Numbered from the stretch's first letter, positions 54,222 to 63,256 are shown. The stretch is DNA of 64,000 nt from AP-15 sp035538335 (GCA_035538335.1 DATLKN010000008.1:1-64000), one strand, 5' to 3'. Notes: generated from the sequence alone by a model not told the origin. Numbers and translations: made by a program.

Positions 54222-56332
54222 TTCTCCGTCATCACGATCAAGCTGCCAGCCTGGCCGGCTTCGAGCCGGCGATGATGGAACGCGGCGCACGGGTCGTCCG
54301 GGAACTCGCGATGCAACTCGGCGAAGCTGGCGGTCGCTTGCGGCGACCCGCCCGCGAGCGCCGCGAACGCCGCCTCGTAGCGCGCGATGTGCTCTTCGGT
54401 GTATCGGTGCCCATCCAAAGGTTCGAAGATCCGGATCGGTTGGCGCCTTCCCTTGACGACGAAATCGCCGATCGGCCGGAAGCGGTGCCGTTGCGACTGC
54501 CGCACGATCGCCTCCGAGACGCAGATTCGCGTGCCGATCGCCTTGTTGAGTCCTTCCAGCCGTGAACCGGTGTTCAGCATGTCGCCTTGCGCGCTGTATT
54601 TCAACCGCGACGGTGTGCCGACATTGCCGACCATCGCGACGCCGCAATGCACCCCGACGCGGGTGTGGTGGAAGCCGACGCCGCGGGCGCGCTGCTCGGC
54701 GCTGAACCGCTCGCCGAAGGCGGCGATGCCGAGGGCCGCGGCGACCGCCCGGTCGGCGTGGTCGGGCTGCTCCTGCGGCGCGCCGAAAAAGGCGAGGACG
54801 CCATCGCCCATGAACTCGTTGATGTACCCGGCCTCGGCGAAAATCGCGGCGCCGACGCCGGCGAAATATTCGTTGGTGAGCGGCGTCAGATCGGCGGGGT
54901 CGATCGTTTCGGACAGCGTCGTGAAGTCGGCGACATCGGAAAAGACGACGGAAAACTCGCGGCGCTCGCCACCGAGTTCGGGCAGCGCGTCCGCTTCGAG
55001 CATCTCGGCGATGATCGCCGGCGGCAGGTAGTGCTCGAAGCTGCGGCGCAGCCGCGCGCGGGCGCGGTTGCTCGCGGCGTGCAAAACCTGGTTGGTCAGC
55101 GCCGCCGCGGCGAGCAAGGCGCCGGCGGCCGGCACGGCCGGCAGCAGGAGGCTCATGCCGAACGCGGCATAGACGATGCCGGCGAGCGTGCCGAGCCCGG
55201 TGGCCGCGGCGATGAGGGCCGGTATCGTCAACCGAATCGCGAGCCCGAGCGCGGCTCCGACCATCGCCGACGCCCAGATCCACAAATTTTCGAGGGGCCG
55301 CGGCAATCCGCGCAATGCCTTTGATCCAGCGAGCGCCTGCCGGATCAATTGATCGGCGATTTCCGCGTGAATGTCGAAGCCCCAGATGCGTGGGGCGTTG
55401 CCTAACCCGGTATTGAACGGCGTATAGAACCTCTTCTCGACGCTTTCGGCGTGGCTGGCGACGATGATCGCACGGCCGTGGACGAGCGGCTTTGCTGCAT
55501 CGCTCTCCATGACGCTGCGAAAGCTCACGGCCTGGAACGGGCTTGGCCCGCCGTGGAAATCAAGCAGGGTCTGGAAACCTTTGGTGTCAACTCGCAAATA
55601 GGGCCCGCGCGCCCCGTTGAGCGGCTCGATGACGGCCTTGCCGAGCTTCAGGCTGCCCGGGGTCGGTCCCGGCTCGGGTGCGATCTTGCGATCATACCAT
55701 ACGTAATTGCGCGCCAGCGCCATTCCCAGCGTCTCGTATTCATTATTGTCGGCGGCGGCGTAGAGCAGGCCCCGGCGTACGATGCCGTCCGGGTCTTGGA
55801 CGACGTCGGAAAGCACCGCGCGGTCGCCGTCCTTGCCGTGCAGCTCGCGCGGCGGCGGTATGCCCGGGTTATTGCCGTCCCCCAGCTTGAACACCCAAAG
55901 AATGTTCGGATTTTGCCGCAGCACCTCAGCCAAATGCTGAGTGCCGGCCTTGTCCTCCCGCGGCCGCGCATAATTGTGGTAGATGTCCACCCCGATTACA
56001 CGCGGCTGCCAGCTTTCCAGCCGTTCGAGCAGGACTGCGAAATCGCGGTCGCGCAACGGCCAGCCATCCTTCAGTTCGTTGATTTCGTTCTCGGTGACGG
56101 CGACGATCAGCACCCGCTTGCTGGCCGCGTGCCCGGCCCAGGCGACACGCAATTCGTCGTAGGCGATCAGCTCCAAAGGCTGCAACCAGCCCTCTGTGCG
56201 CACCAGGATGATGGCGCCAGCGATCAGTTGCGCGCCGAGAAATGCCTTGACGCTCGCCCGGCGCAATAGCCGCGGCAACCAATCCCTGAGCGGCGGCCGG
56301 CTTCGCGTCGGTGTGCCGGCGGTCGCCGTCAT
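54218..56332 (-). CDS. CHASE2-adenylate/guanylate cyclase
   Basis: A 704-residue inner-membrane sensor cyclase. TM1 (~29-45), extracytoplasmic CHASE2 (~46-345, e.g. ELIAYDELRVAWAG, RVIGVDIYHNYARP), then three membrane segments (~350-425), and a class III catalytic domain (~455-640). Metal Asp466 (VVFSDVADFTTLS) and Asp510 (EFMGDGVLAFFG) are present; LKYSAQGDMLNTGSRLEG holds the Asn/Arg. CHASE2 senses unknown external signals. It starts 6 nt after TPS1 ends and overlaps the CHAT gene by 4 nt, so it is in the middle of that operon. Confidence 0.9.
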   Translation of the reverse strand: MTATAGTPTRSRPPLRDWLPRLLRRASVKAFLGAQLIAGAIILVRTEGWLQPLELIAYDELRVAWAGHAASKRVLIVAVTENEINELKDGWPLRDRDFAVLLERLESWQPRVIGVDIYHNYARPREDKAGTQHLAEVLRQNPNILWVFKLGDGNNPGIPPPRELHGKDGDRAVLSDVVQDPDGIVRRGLLYAAADNNEYETLGMALARNYVWYDRKIAPEPGPTPGSLKLGKAVIEPLNGARGPYLRVDTKGFQTLLDFHGGPSPFQAVSFRSVMESDAAKPLVHGRAIIVASHAESVEKRFYTPFNTGLGNAPRIWGFDIHAEIADQLIRQALAGSKALRGLPRPLENLWIWASAMVGAALGLAIRLTIPALIAAATGLGTLAGIVYAAFGMSLLLPAVPAAGALLAAAALTNQVLHAASNRARARLRRSFEHYLPPAIIAEMLEADALPELGGERREFSVVFSDVADFTTLSETIDPADLTPLTNEYFAGVGAAIFAEAGYINEFMGDGVLAFFGAPQEQPDHADRAVAAALGIAAFGERFSAEQRARGVGFHHTRVGVHCGVAMVGNVGTPSRLKYSAQGDMLNTGSRLEGLNKAIGTRICVSEAIVRQSQRHRFRPIGDFVVKGRRQPIRIFEPLDGHRYTEEHIARYEAAFAALAGGSPQATASFAELHREFPDDPCAAFHHRRLEAGQAGSLIVMTEK

Positions 56333-56338
56333 CGCGCC

Positions 56339-58645
56339 TCAACCGCAGTGCATGTCGAGGCGGATCGCGGTGTGGCGCAGCGCGCTCGGCGCCGTTCCGT
56401 CAGGGGCGCCGGGACCGTGCGCCGGGGCGTGCGCGGCGATGTAGAGCGCCGGCAACTCCGCCTCGGGGTCTTGCGGCAGCCCGCCGCGCCCGCCCACGAC
56501 AAAGCTCGACTCCGGCAGCCCGCGGCTCGCCGCGCAGCTCGACCGCAGGATCGCCTCGGCGCTGTACAATGCGTCCGACAAGACGATGAGGCTCCCGCCG
56601 AGCTCGGCCGGCGGGTTCGTGAAGGTCACGAGACCGGTCGCTATGACCTGGCTATCGATGGATTCGAAAATTGCGAATTTGGAGATGAAGATGTTCCCGT
56701 TGACGCCGCTGCCGAACGCGGTCGCGATGATGTCGCTGCGCTGCAGGACCAGTAGTCGAGGGTCGATCGTGATGTTTCCGCCATTGCCGGTGCCGGCGAG
56801 GCCAGCGCTGCCGACCTGGGTGGTGATCGTGCTATCGATCAGATACATGAGGTCGCGGACATTGATCGTAATGTTTCCTCCGTTTGCGAAGGACGCTCCT
56901 GCCGAGATCGTGGCACCACCGCTCATCGTGAGGTTTCCCGCCGAAACCGTGATCTGTCCCGCATCGCCGTTTCCGAATCCAAATACCGTGATCCCGGTGA
57001 GGGCGGGGACCCCCATGAAGGCGGGGCTGTTGGCGCCGTCGATCGTCAGCTGTCCCGACACCGCGACCGCCACGTCGCCGCCCCGGCTGCCGAGACTGTT
57101 GGCCGAAATTTGGCCGCCGGCGGCGAGCGACAATTCGCCTGCAACAACGGAGACGGAACCCCCGGGCCCGAGGCCTGCGCCTCCTCCCCCTGGAAAAGCT
57201 CCCGTCGTAATTCCAGTAAAACCAACTGCGCCCGCTCCGTCGATTGACAGCAACCCACTGGCGCTCACAGAAACGCTGCCGCCTTTGCCGACCCCGAATG
57301 TCCCGCTCGAGATCAGGCCATTGTCGAGGATAGAGATGCTGCCCGCGGCGACTGTGATGATGCCGCCGTTGCCGCTCCCGAGCGTGTCGCTCGAAATGTC
57401 GCTGCCATTTGCGAGGCTCAACGTGCGGGCGCTGATCGAGATGATGCCGCCGTTGCCGCCTCCGAGCGTGTCGCTCGAAATGTCGCCGCCATTTGCGAGG
57501 CTCAACGTGCCGGCGGTGACCGTAATGTTGCCGCCGTTACCGCTGCTGTTTGGCCCCGCTGCTGCAGCGATAAAGCCCCCTCCGTCGATCGTCACCTGGC
57601 CGGTCGCAGCGATCATTATTTCTCCAGCAGTCCCCGGGCCAAAAGCCGCGCTGGAGATGTTGGCGCCATTGGTGAGGCTTAGCCCGCCGGCCGTCACCGT
57701 TACGGTGCCGGCGGCTCCCGCCCCAGTGCTTGGGGCGAAGACGCTGGCGTTGTTGCTAATTGTGATCGTGCCGTCGGCTTGCAGCTGGATCGTACCGCCG
57801 GGCCCGGAGCCGGAATTTTCGGCGCTGATAATGCTCGCATCGACCAACAGCGTTCCGGCGCGAATGACGACGCTGCCGCCGCTCGCGACACTGACAAAGG
57901 CGTTTTGCGTGATGCTGACCGGGCCGTAGCTCGTCACCGTCGCGCCGGGGCCAGTGAGCGGATTGACCGGAATCTCGCCAGGGCCGGCGGCGCTCGCGAT
58001 ATGGATCGTGCCGTCCGCAAACAGCGTGGCGCCGGTGATCGTGACCGGCCCGCCGACGAGGCCGAGCGTCCCCGGAACCGCGCCGAGGGTGCTGCCCTCG
58101 ACCGCGATCGCCGGCGGGCTCGCGGAGAGAAAACCGAAGGCGGCGGGTGGCGCCGCGCTGAAGGTGCTGCCGTTGGCGAGGCGCGCCGAAAATATTGAGC
58201 CGTCCGACATCTTGAGGTAGTCGGCGGTCGAGGCGTGAAAGCTGCCACTGACATTGACCTTCGCGCCGGCCCCGAAGACGATGCCGAAGGGGTTGATCAG
58301 AAAGAGGCTGGCGCCCCGGATCGCCGAGATGATCGCGCCGTCTATCGAGGAGGGGCTGCCGCCCGTCACTCGGCCGATGATGTTGGCGATGGCGCTGCCC
58401 TCGGAGCCGGTGAAGGTCGCGCTCTCGCCGGCCAAGAGGCCGAACTTGCTGAAGCTCTGAAAGAGGTTGCCGCCGACCTGTTTGCCGAGGCTGGAGGGGA
58501 TTATGTATTTGGGGCCGACGAGCGTCTGCGCCGGCCCCACGGTGCCGTCCGTCGTGATGCTCTGCGCCGACGCTGGCCGCGGTAGCAGCGCGGCAAGGAA
58601 CGCCAGGGCGGCGACCAGCTTCGGCGCGACAAGGTGCGGTCTCAC
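56339..58645 (-). CDS. Filamentous haemagglutinin-type TPS-domain secreted protein (copy 1)
   Basis: A 768-residue exported protein. GTG 58645 is favoured: GGGGAGG lies 7 nt upstream, and the upstream truncated gene ends on the same bases (GTGA). After the signal peptide (LPRPASAQ) come the TPS-domain signatures (NLFQSFSKFGLLAGESATFT, INPFGIVFGAGAKVNVSGSF) and a beta-helical passenger with many Gly-Asn-Gly turns, including two 28-residue repeats. The tail carries SSFVVGGRGGLPQDPEAELP and ends RHTAIRLDMHCG. Secretion would need a TpsB partner, not present here. First full-length gene of the CHAT operon. Confidence 0.88.
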   Translation of the reverse strand: MRPHLVAPKLVAALAFLAALLPRPASAQSITTDGTVGPAQTLVGPKYIIPSSLGKQVGGNLFQSFSKFGLLAGESATFTGSEGSAIANIIGRVTGGSPSSIDGAIISAIRGASLFLINPFGIVFGAGAKVNVSGSFHASTADYLKMSDGSIFSARLANGSTFSAAPPAAFGFLSASPPAIAVEGSTLGAVPGTLGLVGGPVTITGATLFADGTIHIASAAGPGEIPVNPLTGPGATVTSYGPVSITQNAFVSVASGGSVVIRAGTLLVDASIISAENSGSGPGGTIQLQADGTITISNNASVFAPSTGAGAAGTVTVTAGGLSLTNGANISSAAFGPGTAGEIMIAATGQVTIDGGGFIAAAAGPNSSGNGGNITVTAGTLSLANGGDISSDTLGGGNGGIISISARTLSLANGSDISSDTLGSGNGGIITVAAGSISILDNGLISSGTFGVGKGGSVSVSASGLLSIDGAGAVGFTGITTGAFPGGGGAGLGPGGSVSVVAGELSLAAGGQISANSLGSRGGDVAVAVSGQLTIDGANSPAFMGVPALTGITVFGFGNGDAGQITVSAGNLTMSGGATISAGASFANGGNITINVRDLMYLIDSTITTQVGSAGLAGTGNGGNITIDPRLLVLQRSDIIATAFGSGVNGNIFISKFAIFESIDSQVIATGLVTFTNPPAELGGSLIVLSDALYSAEAILRSSCAASRGLPESSFVVGGRGGLPQDPEAELPALYIAAHAPAHGPGAPDGTAPSALRHTAIRLDMHCG
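57357..57524 (-). repeat. Tandem 28-residue repeats inside TPS copy 1
   Basis: The strings GTGTCGCTCGAAATGTCG at 57384 and 57468 start near-identical 84-base units, i.e. 28 residues each (NGGI...LSLANGxDISSDTLG). Two copies are nearly identical at DNA level; a third partial unit precedes them. Recent tandem duplication of one beta-helix turn block is likely. Confidence 0.7.
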
Positions 58646-59025
58646 GCGCAACCCTCCCCGATCCCCTCGACTATGCCGCAGCCTCGCGCACCCGTCCAGG
58701 GCGGCTGCCGCCGAACGCTCTCAACCGCGGCGCTCTCGATCGATGTGGGGCTGCCGCCCGTCACCCGGTCGATGATGTTGGCGATGCCGGCGGGGCCAGT
58801 AAAGGTCGCGCTCTCGCCGGTCGCGAGCCCGAATATGCCGAAGCTGTGAAAGAGGTTGCCGTCGACCTGTCTGCCGAGGCTGATCGTGTTGTTGGAGCCA
58901 CTCAGCGTAACGCGGGTTCCCAAGCTGCCGTTGGCCGTGATGCTCTGCGCCGCCGCCCGCGGCAGCAGCGCGGCAAGCAACCCCAAGGCGGCGAGGAGCT
59001 GCGGCGTGACAAGGTGCTGTCTCAC
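58642..59025 (-). pseudogene. Truncated TPS-domain gene (copy 2) fused to the leader of copy 1
   Basis: A 127-residue product. It starts with the same GTG context (GGGGGAGAATTGCGC before it), signal peptide (LLPRAAAQ) and TPS beginning (QVDGNLFHSFGIFGLATGES) as the full copies. It diverges after RVTGGSPTSIESAAVES. The end, RQPPWTGARGCGIVEGIGEG, reads through the leader of copy 1. It stops inside that gene's start codon (GTGA). The passenger has therefore been deleted between copies 1 and 2. The promoter of copy 1 lies within its 3' end. Confidence 0.8.
58670..58698 (-). promoter_or_regulatory. Conserved promoter-like element before TPS copy 1
   Basis: TGGACG (complement of 58693-58698) and CATAGT (complement of 58670-58675) with exactly 17 bases between. 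The same boxes and spacing precede all three TPS copies. GTG is 24 bases downstream of CATAGT, so the leader would be short. It drives the CHAT operon if functional. Confidence 0.5.
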
Positions 59026-59049
59026 GCGCAATTCTCCCCCGATCCGCCG

Positions 59050-59078
59050 ACTATGCCGCAGCTCGCCGCCCTCGTCCA
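59050..59078 (-). promoter_or_regulatory. Conserved promoter-like element before TPS copy 2
   Basis: TGGACG (59073-59078, complement) and CATAGT (59050-59055, complement), 17 bases apart, as in the other two copies. GTG 59025 lies 24 bases downstream. Confidence 0.45.
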
Positions 59079-59169
59079 GCGCGCCGCCGATCGGCTTGCC
59101 GATCCCATCGCGATCGTATAGTGGGGGAGGCAATCCAACCGCCTGCGCGCAAGGGTGTCTGCGCCGATC

Positions 59170-59829
59170 ATGGAACGAGTTGTTCGGGATATGCCGCGGC
59201 GATCGTGCAGGCTCGCGTTTTGCTTCGCGCTGGCGGTGCTGGCCGCGCCAGCATCCGCCGAAACGGCAAAACCGCCGGCGGCGGCGACGGCGATCGACGG
59301 TTTTCGCGATGCGCATTTCGGCATGACCGAGGCCGAGCTGCGCCGGGCGATCCAGGCGGATTTCCCGAAAGCGGCCGTCGCCATCGCGATCAACCCGACC
59401 GAAAAGACGACGATCCTGTCGCTGACCGCGGGCGGCCTGCTGCCGGATACGGGCCCGGCCCGCATCTCGTACATTCTGGGCTACCGCTCGAAGCGGCTGA
59501 TCCAGGTCAACATCGTCTGGATCAGCAGCGGCAGCGCCGCGAGCGATGCGGCGGTGGTCGGGTCGGCCAATACGCTGCGCGATTATTTCTCGGCGCGAAA
59601 ATTCGAGCCGGCGAGCGTCCTGCGCAATCAAAATCTCCGCGACGGCGCCATCCTCGTGTTCCGCGGCAGCGACAAGGACGGCCGCATGGTGCTGCTCGTG
59701 CTGAGCGGCAGGACGGCCGCCGAGCGGCGCGGCAAGAAGCCGCCGCCGGCGCTTTTGATGCTGCAGCTTTCCTACATTGCCGACAGCGCCCGCCCGGACA
59801 TCTTCAAAATCCGCAAGGGGCAGTTCTAA
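59170..59829 (+). CDS. Hypothetical exported protein
   Basis: A 219-residue protein. I use ATG 59170; GTG 59155 and ATG 59191 are alternatives, as no start has a strong ribosome site. A signal peptide (LAFCFALAVLAAPASA) precedes a domain with GFRDAHFGMTEAELRRAI and ARISYILGYRSKRLIQV, a pattern I have seen in small exported proteins of unknown function. It ends near IFKIRKGQF. It is divergent from the truncated TPS copy and is followed 8 nt later by the threonine synthase-like gene, implying one transcript. Function unknown. Confidence 0.7.
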   Translation: MERVVRDMPRRSCRLAFCFALAVLAAPASAETAKPPAAATAIDGFRDAHFGMTEAELRRAIQADFPKAAVAIAINPTEKTTILSLTAGGLLPDTGPARISYILGYRSKRLIQVNIVWISSGSAASDAAVVGSANTLRDYFSARKFEPASVLRNQNLRDGAILVFRGSDKDGRMVLLVLSGRTAAERRGKKPPPALLMLQLSYIADSARPDIFKIRKGQF

Positions 59830-59837
59830 TAAGCGCC

Positions 59838-60971
59838 ATGACGCTCGCCGCTTATCGCTGCGCGCTGTGCGGGCGCGAGGTGCCGGCCGACCGGCCGCTC
59901 TGGCGCTGCGCGTGCGGCGGCCATCTGAACCTGTCGCCGGGGCGGGGGATGGCGCGCGCCGAGATCGCCGGCTCCGAGGCTTCGTTGTGGCGCTATGGCG
60001 CCGCGCTCGCGCTCGCCGGGCCGCCGCGCGTCAGCCTCGGCGAAGGCTGGACGCCGCTTGTCGCGCGCGATTGGGCCGGGACGAGCGTCTATTTCAAGCT
60101 CGAATCGCAGATGCCGACGGGCTCCTTCAAGGACCGCGGCACGGCGGTCATGCTCAATCACCTGCTCGAGGTGGGGGTGGGCGCGATCCACGAGGATTCC
60201 TCGGGCAATGCCGGCGCCTCGATGGCGACCTACGCGGCGGCCGCCGGAATTCCGTGCTGCATCTATGTCCCGGCCGCGGCGCCGCGCGGCAAGCTCGTGC
60301 AAATCGCCGCCGCCGGGGCCAAGATCCGTGCCGTCGCCGGCAGCCGCCAGGCGGTCGCCGAAGCCGCCCTCGCCGCCGCAGGTGAGAGCTTCTACGCCAG
60401 CCACAACTGGCAGCCGTATTTCATCGAAGGCACCAAGACGCTGGCCTACGAGCTGTGGGACCAGCTCGGCTGCCGCGCCCCCGACAACATCCTGGTGCCG
60501 ACCGGCTATGGCAGCAACATCCTCGGGCTCGACCGCGGCTTCGAGGAGCTCGAGCGGCATCGCGAGATCGCCCGCCGGCCGCGCCTCTTCGCGGTGCAGG
60601 CGGCGAACTGCGCGGCGATTGCGGCGAGCTGGGTGGCGGGGCGCGAAAGCTTCGTCGAATTCGCCGCGGAGCCGACGATCGCCGATGGAATCGCGACGCC
60701 GCGCCCGGTGCGGGTCGTCGAGGTGATCCGCGCGCTGAAGCGTTCGCAGGGCGGCGTCGTCGCCGTCGCCGAAGGGGAGATAATGCCGGCCTTGTCGGCC
60801 TTGGGGCGGCTCGGCCTATTCGTCGAACCGACGGCGGCGACCGCCGGAGCGGCCCTGACGCGGCTCTTGTCCGACGGCACGATCGCTGCGGCTGAGCTGA
60901 CCGTCGCCGTGTTGACGGGCTCCGGGCTCAAAGCCGCCGAGCGGCTCGGCGAGTTCTTCGGGATCGGCTGA
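59838..60971 (+). CDS. Threonine synthase-like PLP enzyme
   Basis: A 377-residue enzyme. An N-terminal zinc-ribbon-like Cys set (YRCALCGREV, WRCACGGH) precedes the fold-type II core. The Schiff-base Lys98 lies in PTGSFKDRG. Other parts: SSGNAGASMATYAAAAG, NILVPTGYGSN and a C-terminal TGSGLK. These fit threonine synthase or a close relative that eliminates phosphate from O-phosphohomoserine. No thr-operon neighbour is present, so a different substrate is possible. ATG 59838 follows AATAAGCGCC, a weak site. Confidence 0.85.
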   Translation: MTLAAYRCALCGREVPADRPLWRCACGGHLNLSPGRGMARAEIAGSEASLWRYGAALALAGPPRVSLGEGWTPLVARDWAGTSVYFKLESQMPTGSFKDRGTAVMLNHLLEVGVGAIHEDSSGNAGASMATYAAAAGIPCCIYVPAAAPRGKLVQIAAAGAKIRAVAGSRQAVAEAALAAAGESFYASHNWQPYFIEGTKTLAYELWDQLGCRAPDNILVPTGYGSNILGLDRGFEELERHREIARRPRLFAVQAANCAAIAASWVAGRESFVEFAAEPTIADGIATPRPVRVVEVIRALKRSQGGVVAVAEGEIMPALSALGRLGLFVEPTAATAGAALTRLLSDGTIAAAELTVAVLTGSGLKAAERLGEFFGIG

Positions 60972-61066
60972 AGGTCAGGGGCAGCCCGCCCGTGGCAGCA
61001 GACCGATCCCAAACCGCCAGGGCGATAAAAAGCCTTGGCGCGAAAAGGTGCGTCCGCGGCCGGTCC

Positions 61067-63256
61067 TCAGCCGCAGCGCATCGTCAGGTGGATCGCGGTA
61101 TGGCGGGGCAGGGCAGGCGCGGCCGGGGGCTCCCCGGCGGGCCCGCCCGAAGCGGCACGCGGCGCGAGATAGAGCGCCGGCAGCACCGCCTCGGGGTTTT
61201 CCGGCAAGCCGCCGCGTCCGCCCGCGACGAAGCTCGACAAGGCGCGCCGTGCCGCACAGCGCGATTTGAGGATCGCCTCGGCGGCCTTCAGCGCGTCAGG
61301 CAAGACGACGAGCGCGCGCGTCATCTCGATCTGCTGCCCGAAGATCGAGACGATGCCCGAGACGCTTTTGTCGGAGTGGGCATCGACGATGCTGTCGACC
61401 GAAGCAAGATAGATATCAGCGGCGATGGTGATGCTGCCGCCCGGGCCGTTATGCGCGCGGGCAATGATCTTGCCGCCGTTCAGAACGACGAAATGGGCCG
61501 CGATATTGATGTTGCCGCCGCGCCCGACCGCCGAGGTGGTGATCTCGCCATTGAGCAGGTAGAGGAGGTCCGTGACCGTCAGCGTGATGTTGCCGCCGTT
61601 TCCCCGCCGCGTCGCTTGAGTGGCGATGCCGGCGCCGTTCTCGATCGTCACATTGGGGGCGGTGATCGAGATCGTTCCGGCGCGGCCCGACATGGTCGCC
61701 GTCGCGCTGATCTGGGCGAGCGGCCCGGAAAGCGTCAGCCCCCCGCTCGTCACGTCGATGTTGATGCCGCCGCCACCGCCCCGGCCCTTGTTGACGACGT
61801 TGATCCCGCCGGCGCCGGCGATCGAGATTGCCCCGGCTGTCACCGCGATGCGGCCGGCGGCGCCGGCATTGAGGTGCGAGCCCGAGCTGATGCCGGTCAG
61901 GACGCCGGGCGTCGCCTGCGAGCCGTCGATCGACAGCAGCCCGGCGACATTGATGAGGATGTTGCCCGCATTGCCGACATGCGGGTCACCCCGGGCGCCT
62001 CCGAAAGTGCCGGTGCTGATGCCGCCGTCGCTGAGGATGACGAGGCTCCCCGCATTGAAGGTGATGTTGCCGGCATTGCCGAACCGGGTGCTCTTGCTCG
62101 GCTTCATATTCTTCGGGATCAGCGAGCGCGATTGGATGGCGCTCGCCGGGCTCGCGGCTGTCGGATCGCCCGCGATCAGCGCTTGACCAGCGATGTTGAC
62201 GAGGATCGTGCCGGCACGTCCGGGCTGGAAGTCGTTTGCGGCATAGGAGTCGGTCGAGACCGTCGAGCCGCCGGTCAGGGCGAGGCTCCCGCCGGTGATC
62301 AAGATCCGGCCGCCCGGCCCGGTCGAGCGCGCGTTGGCGTGGACACGAGCGCCGTTTTCGATCGTGATCGCGCCGTCGGCATTGAGCTCGATCCGCCCGC
62401 CGGCTCCGCTGCCGTAATTGTCGTCGTTGAGGGCGGAGGCGTCGATCGTCAGGTCGCCCGCGCGCATGACGAGGGTGCCGCCGCTCGCCTCGCCCCTCGG
62501 GTCGCTGACCGCGAGCGTCGAGTTGCGGACATAGAGGGAGCCGAATTGCGACACCGTGGTCGCCCCGGCGCCCGCCCCGTCGATCGCCACCTCGCCGGTT
62601 CCGGCAACGCTCGTCACCTCGAGGGCATGGCCGGGCGCCGTCAGCGTCGCCCCGATGATCGTGACCGGGCCGCCGACCAGCTCGAGACCGTGCGGCACCG
62701 TCAAATTGCTGCCCGAAACCATGATCGCCGGCGGGCTCGCATTGAGGAAGCCGAAAGCGGCGGGGGGCGCCGCGCTGAAGGTGCTGCCGTCGGGGTGCGT
62801 CGCCGAGAATATCGCGCCGTCCGACAGCTTCAGATAGTCGGCGGTGGAGGCGTGAAAGCTGCCGCTGACGTTGATGCTCGCGCCGGCCCCGAAGACGATG
62901 CCGAACGGGTTTATCAGAAAGAGGTTCGCGCCCTGGATCGCCGAGACGATCGCGCCGTTGATATTGGACGGGCTGCCGCCGGTCACCCGGCCGATGATGT
63001 TGGCGATTCCCGCCGGGCCGGTGAAGGTCGCGCTTTCGCCGGCCAGGAGGCCGAACTTGCCGAAGCTCTGAAACAGGTTGGCGCCGACTTGCTTGCCAAG
63101 GCTGGCGCCGATCGTGTAGCTGGGGCCGGAAAGCGTCTGCGCCGGCGACAACGTGCCGTCGATCGTAATGCTCTGCGCCGCCGCCGCCCGTGGCAAGAGC
63201 GCGAGAATTAACGCGAGGGCGGCCAGCCATCGCGATGCGACAAGTTTCGGGCCCAC
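61067..63256 (-). CDS. Filamentous haemagglutinin-type TPS-domain secreted protein (copy 3)
   Basis: A 729-residue paralogue of copy 1. The GTG at 63256 has the shared leader (GGGGAGTTGCGC) before it. Signal peptide (LALILALLPRAAAAQS), TPS domain (NLFQSFGKFGLLAGESATFT, INPFGIVFGAGASINVSGSF) and beta-helix passenger follow. The tail contains SSFVAGGRGGLPENPEAVLP and ends RHTAIHLTMRCG, very close to copy 1. The conserved tail between divergent passengers suggests a common anchoring or processing step. It is separated from copy 1 by the divergent threonine synthase-like pair. Confidence 0.87.
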   Translation of the reverse strand: MGPKLVASRWLAALALILALLPRAAAAQSITIDGTLSPAQTLSGPSYTIGASLGKQVGANLFQSFGKFGLLAGESATFTGPAGIANIIGRVTGGSPSNINGAIVSAIQGANLFLINPFGIVFGAGASINVSGSFHASTADYLKLSDGAIFSATHPDGSTFSAAPPAAFGFLNASPPAIMVSGSNLTVPHGLELVGGPVTIIGATLTAPGHALEVTSVAGTGEVAIDGAGAGATTVSQFGSLYVRNSTLAVSDPRGEASGGTLVMRAGDLTIDASALNDDNYGSGAGGRIELNADGAITIENGARVHANARSTGPGGRILITGGSLALTGGSTVSTDSYAANDFQPGRAGTILVNIAGQALIAGDPTAASPASAIQSRSLIPKNMKPSKSTRFGNAGNITFNAGSLVILSDGGISTGTFGGARGDPHVGNAGNILINVAGLLSIDGSQATPGVLTGISSGSHLNAGAAGRIAVTAGAISIAGAGGINVVNKGRGGGGGINIDVTSGGLTLSGPLAQISATATMSGRAGTISITAPNVTIENGAGIATQATRRGNGGNITLTVTDLLYLLNGEITTSAVGRGGNINIAAHFVVLNGGKIIARAHNGPGGSITIAADIYLASVDSIVDAHSDKSVSGIVSIFGQQIEMTRALVVLPDALKAAEAILKSRCAARRALSSFVAGGRGGLPENPEAVLPALYLAPRAASGGPAGEPPAAPALPRHTAIHLTMRCG

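Noticed and set aside
57357..57524. CRISPR-like repeats
   Set aside because: The repeats are tandem coding units within a beta-helix protein, without unique spacers.
60992..63211. 739-residue plus-strand frame opposite TPS copy 3
   Set aside because: Antisense to a protein with signal peptide and TPS motifs.
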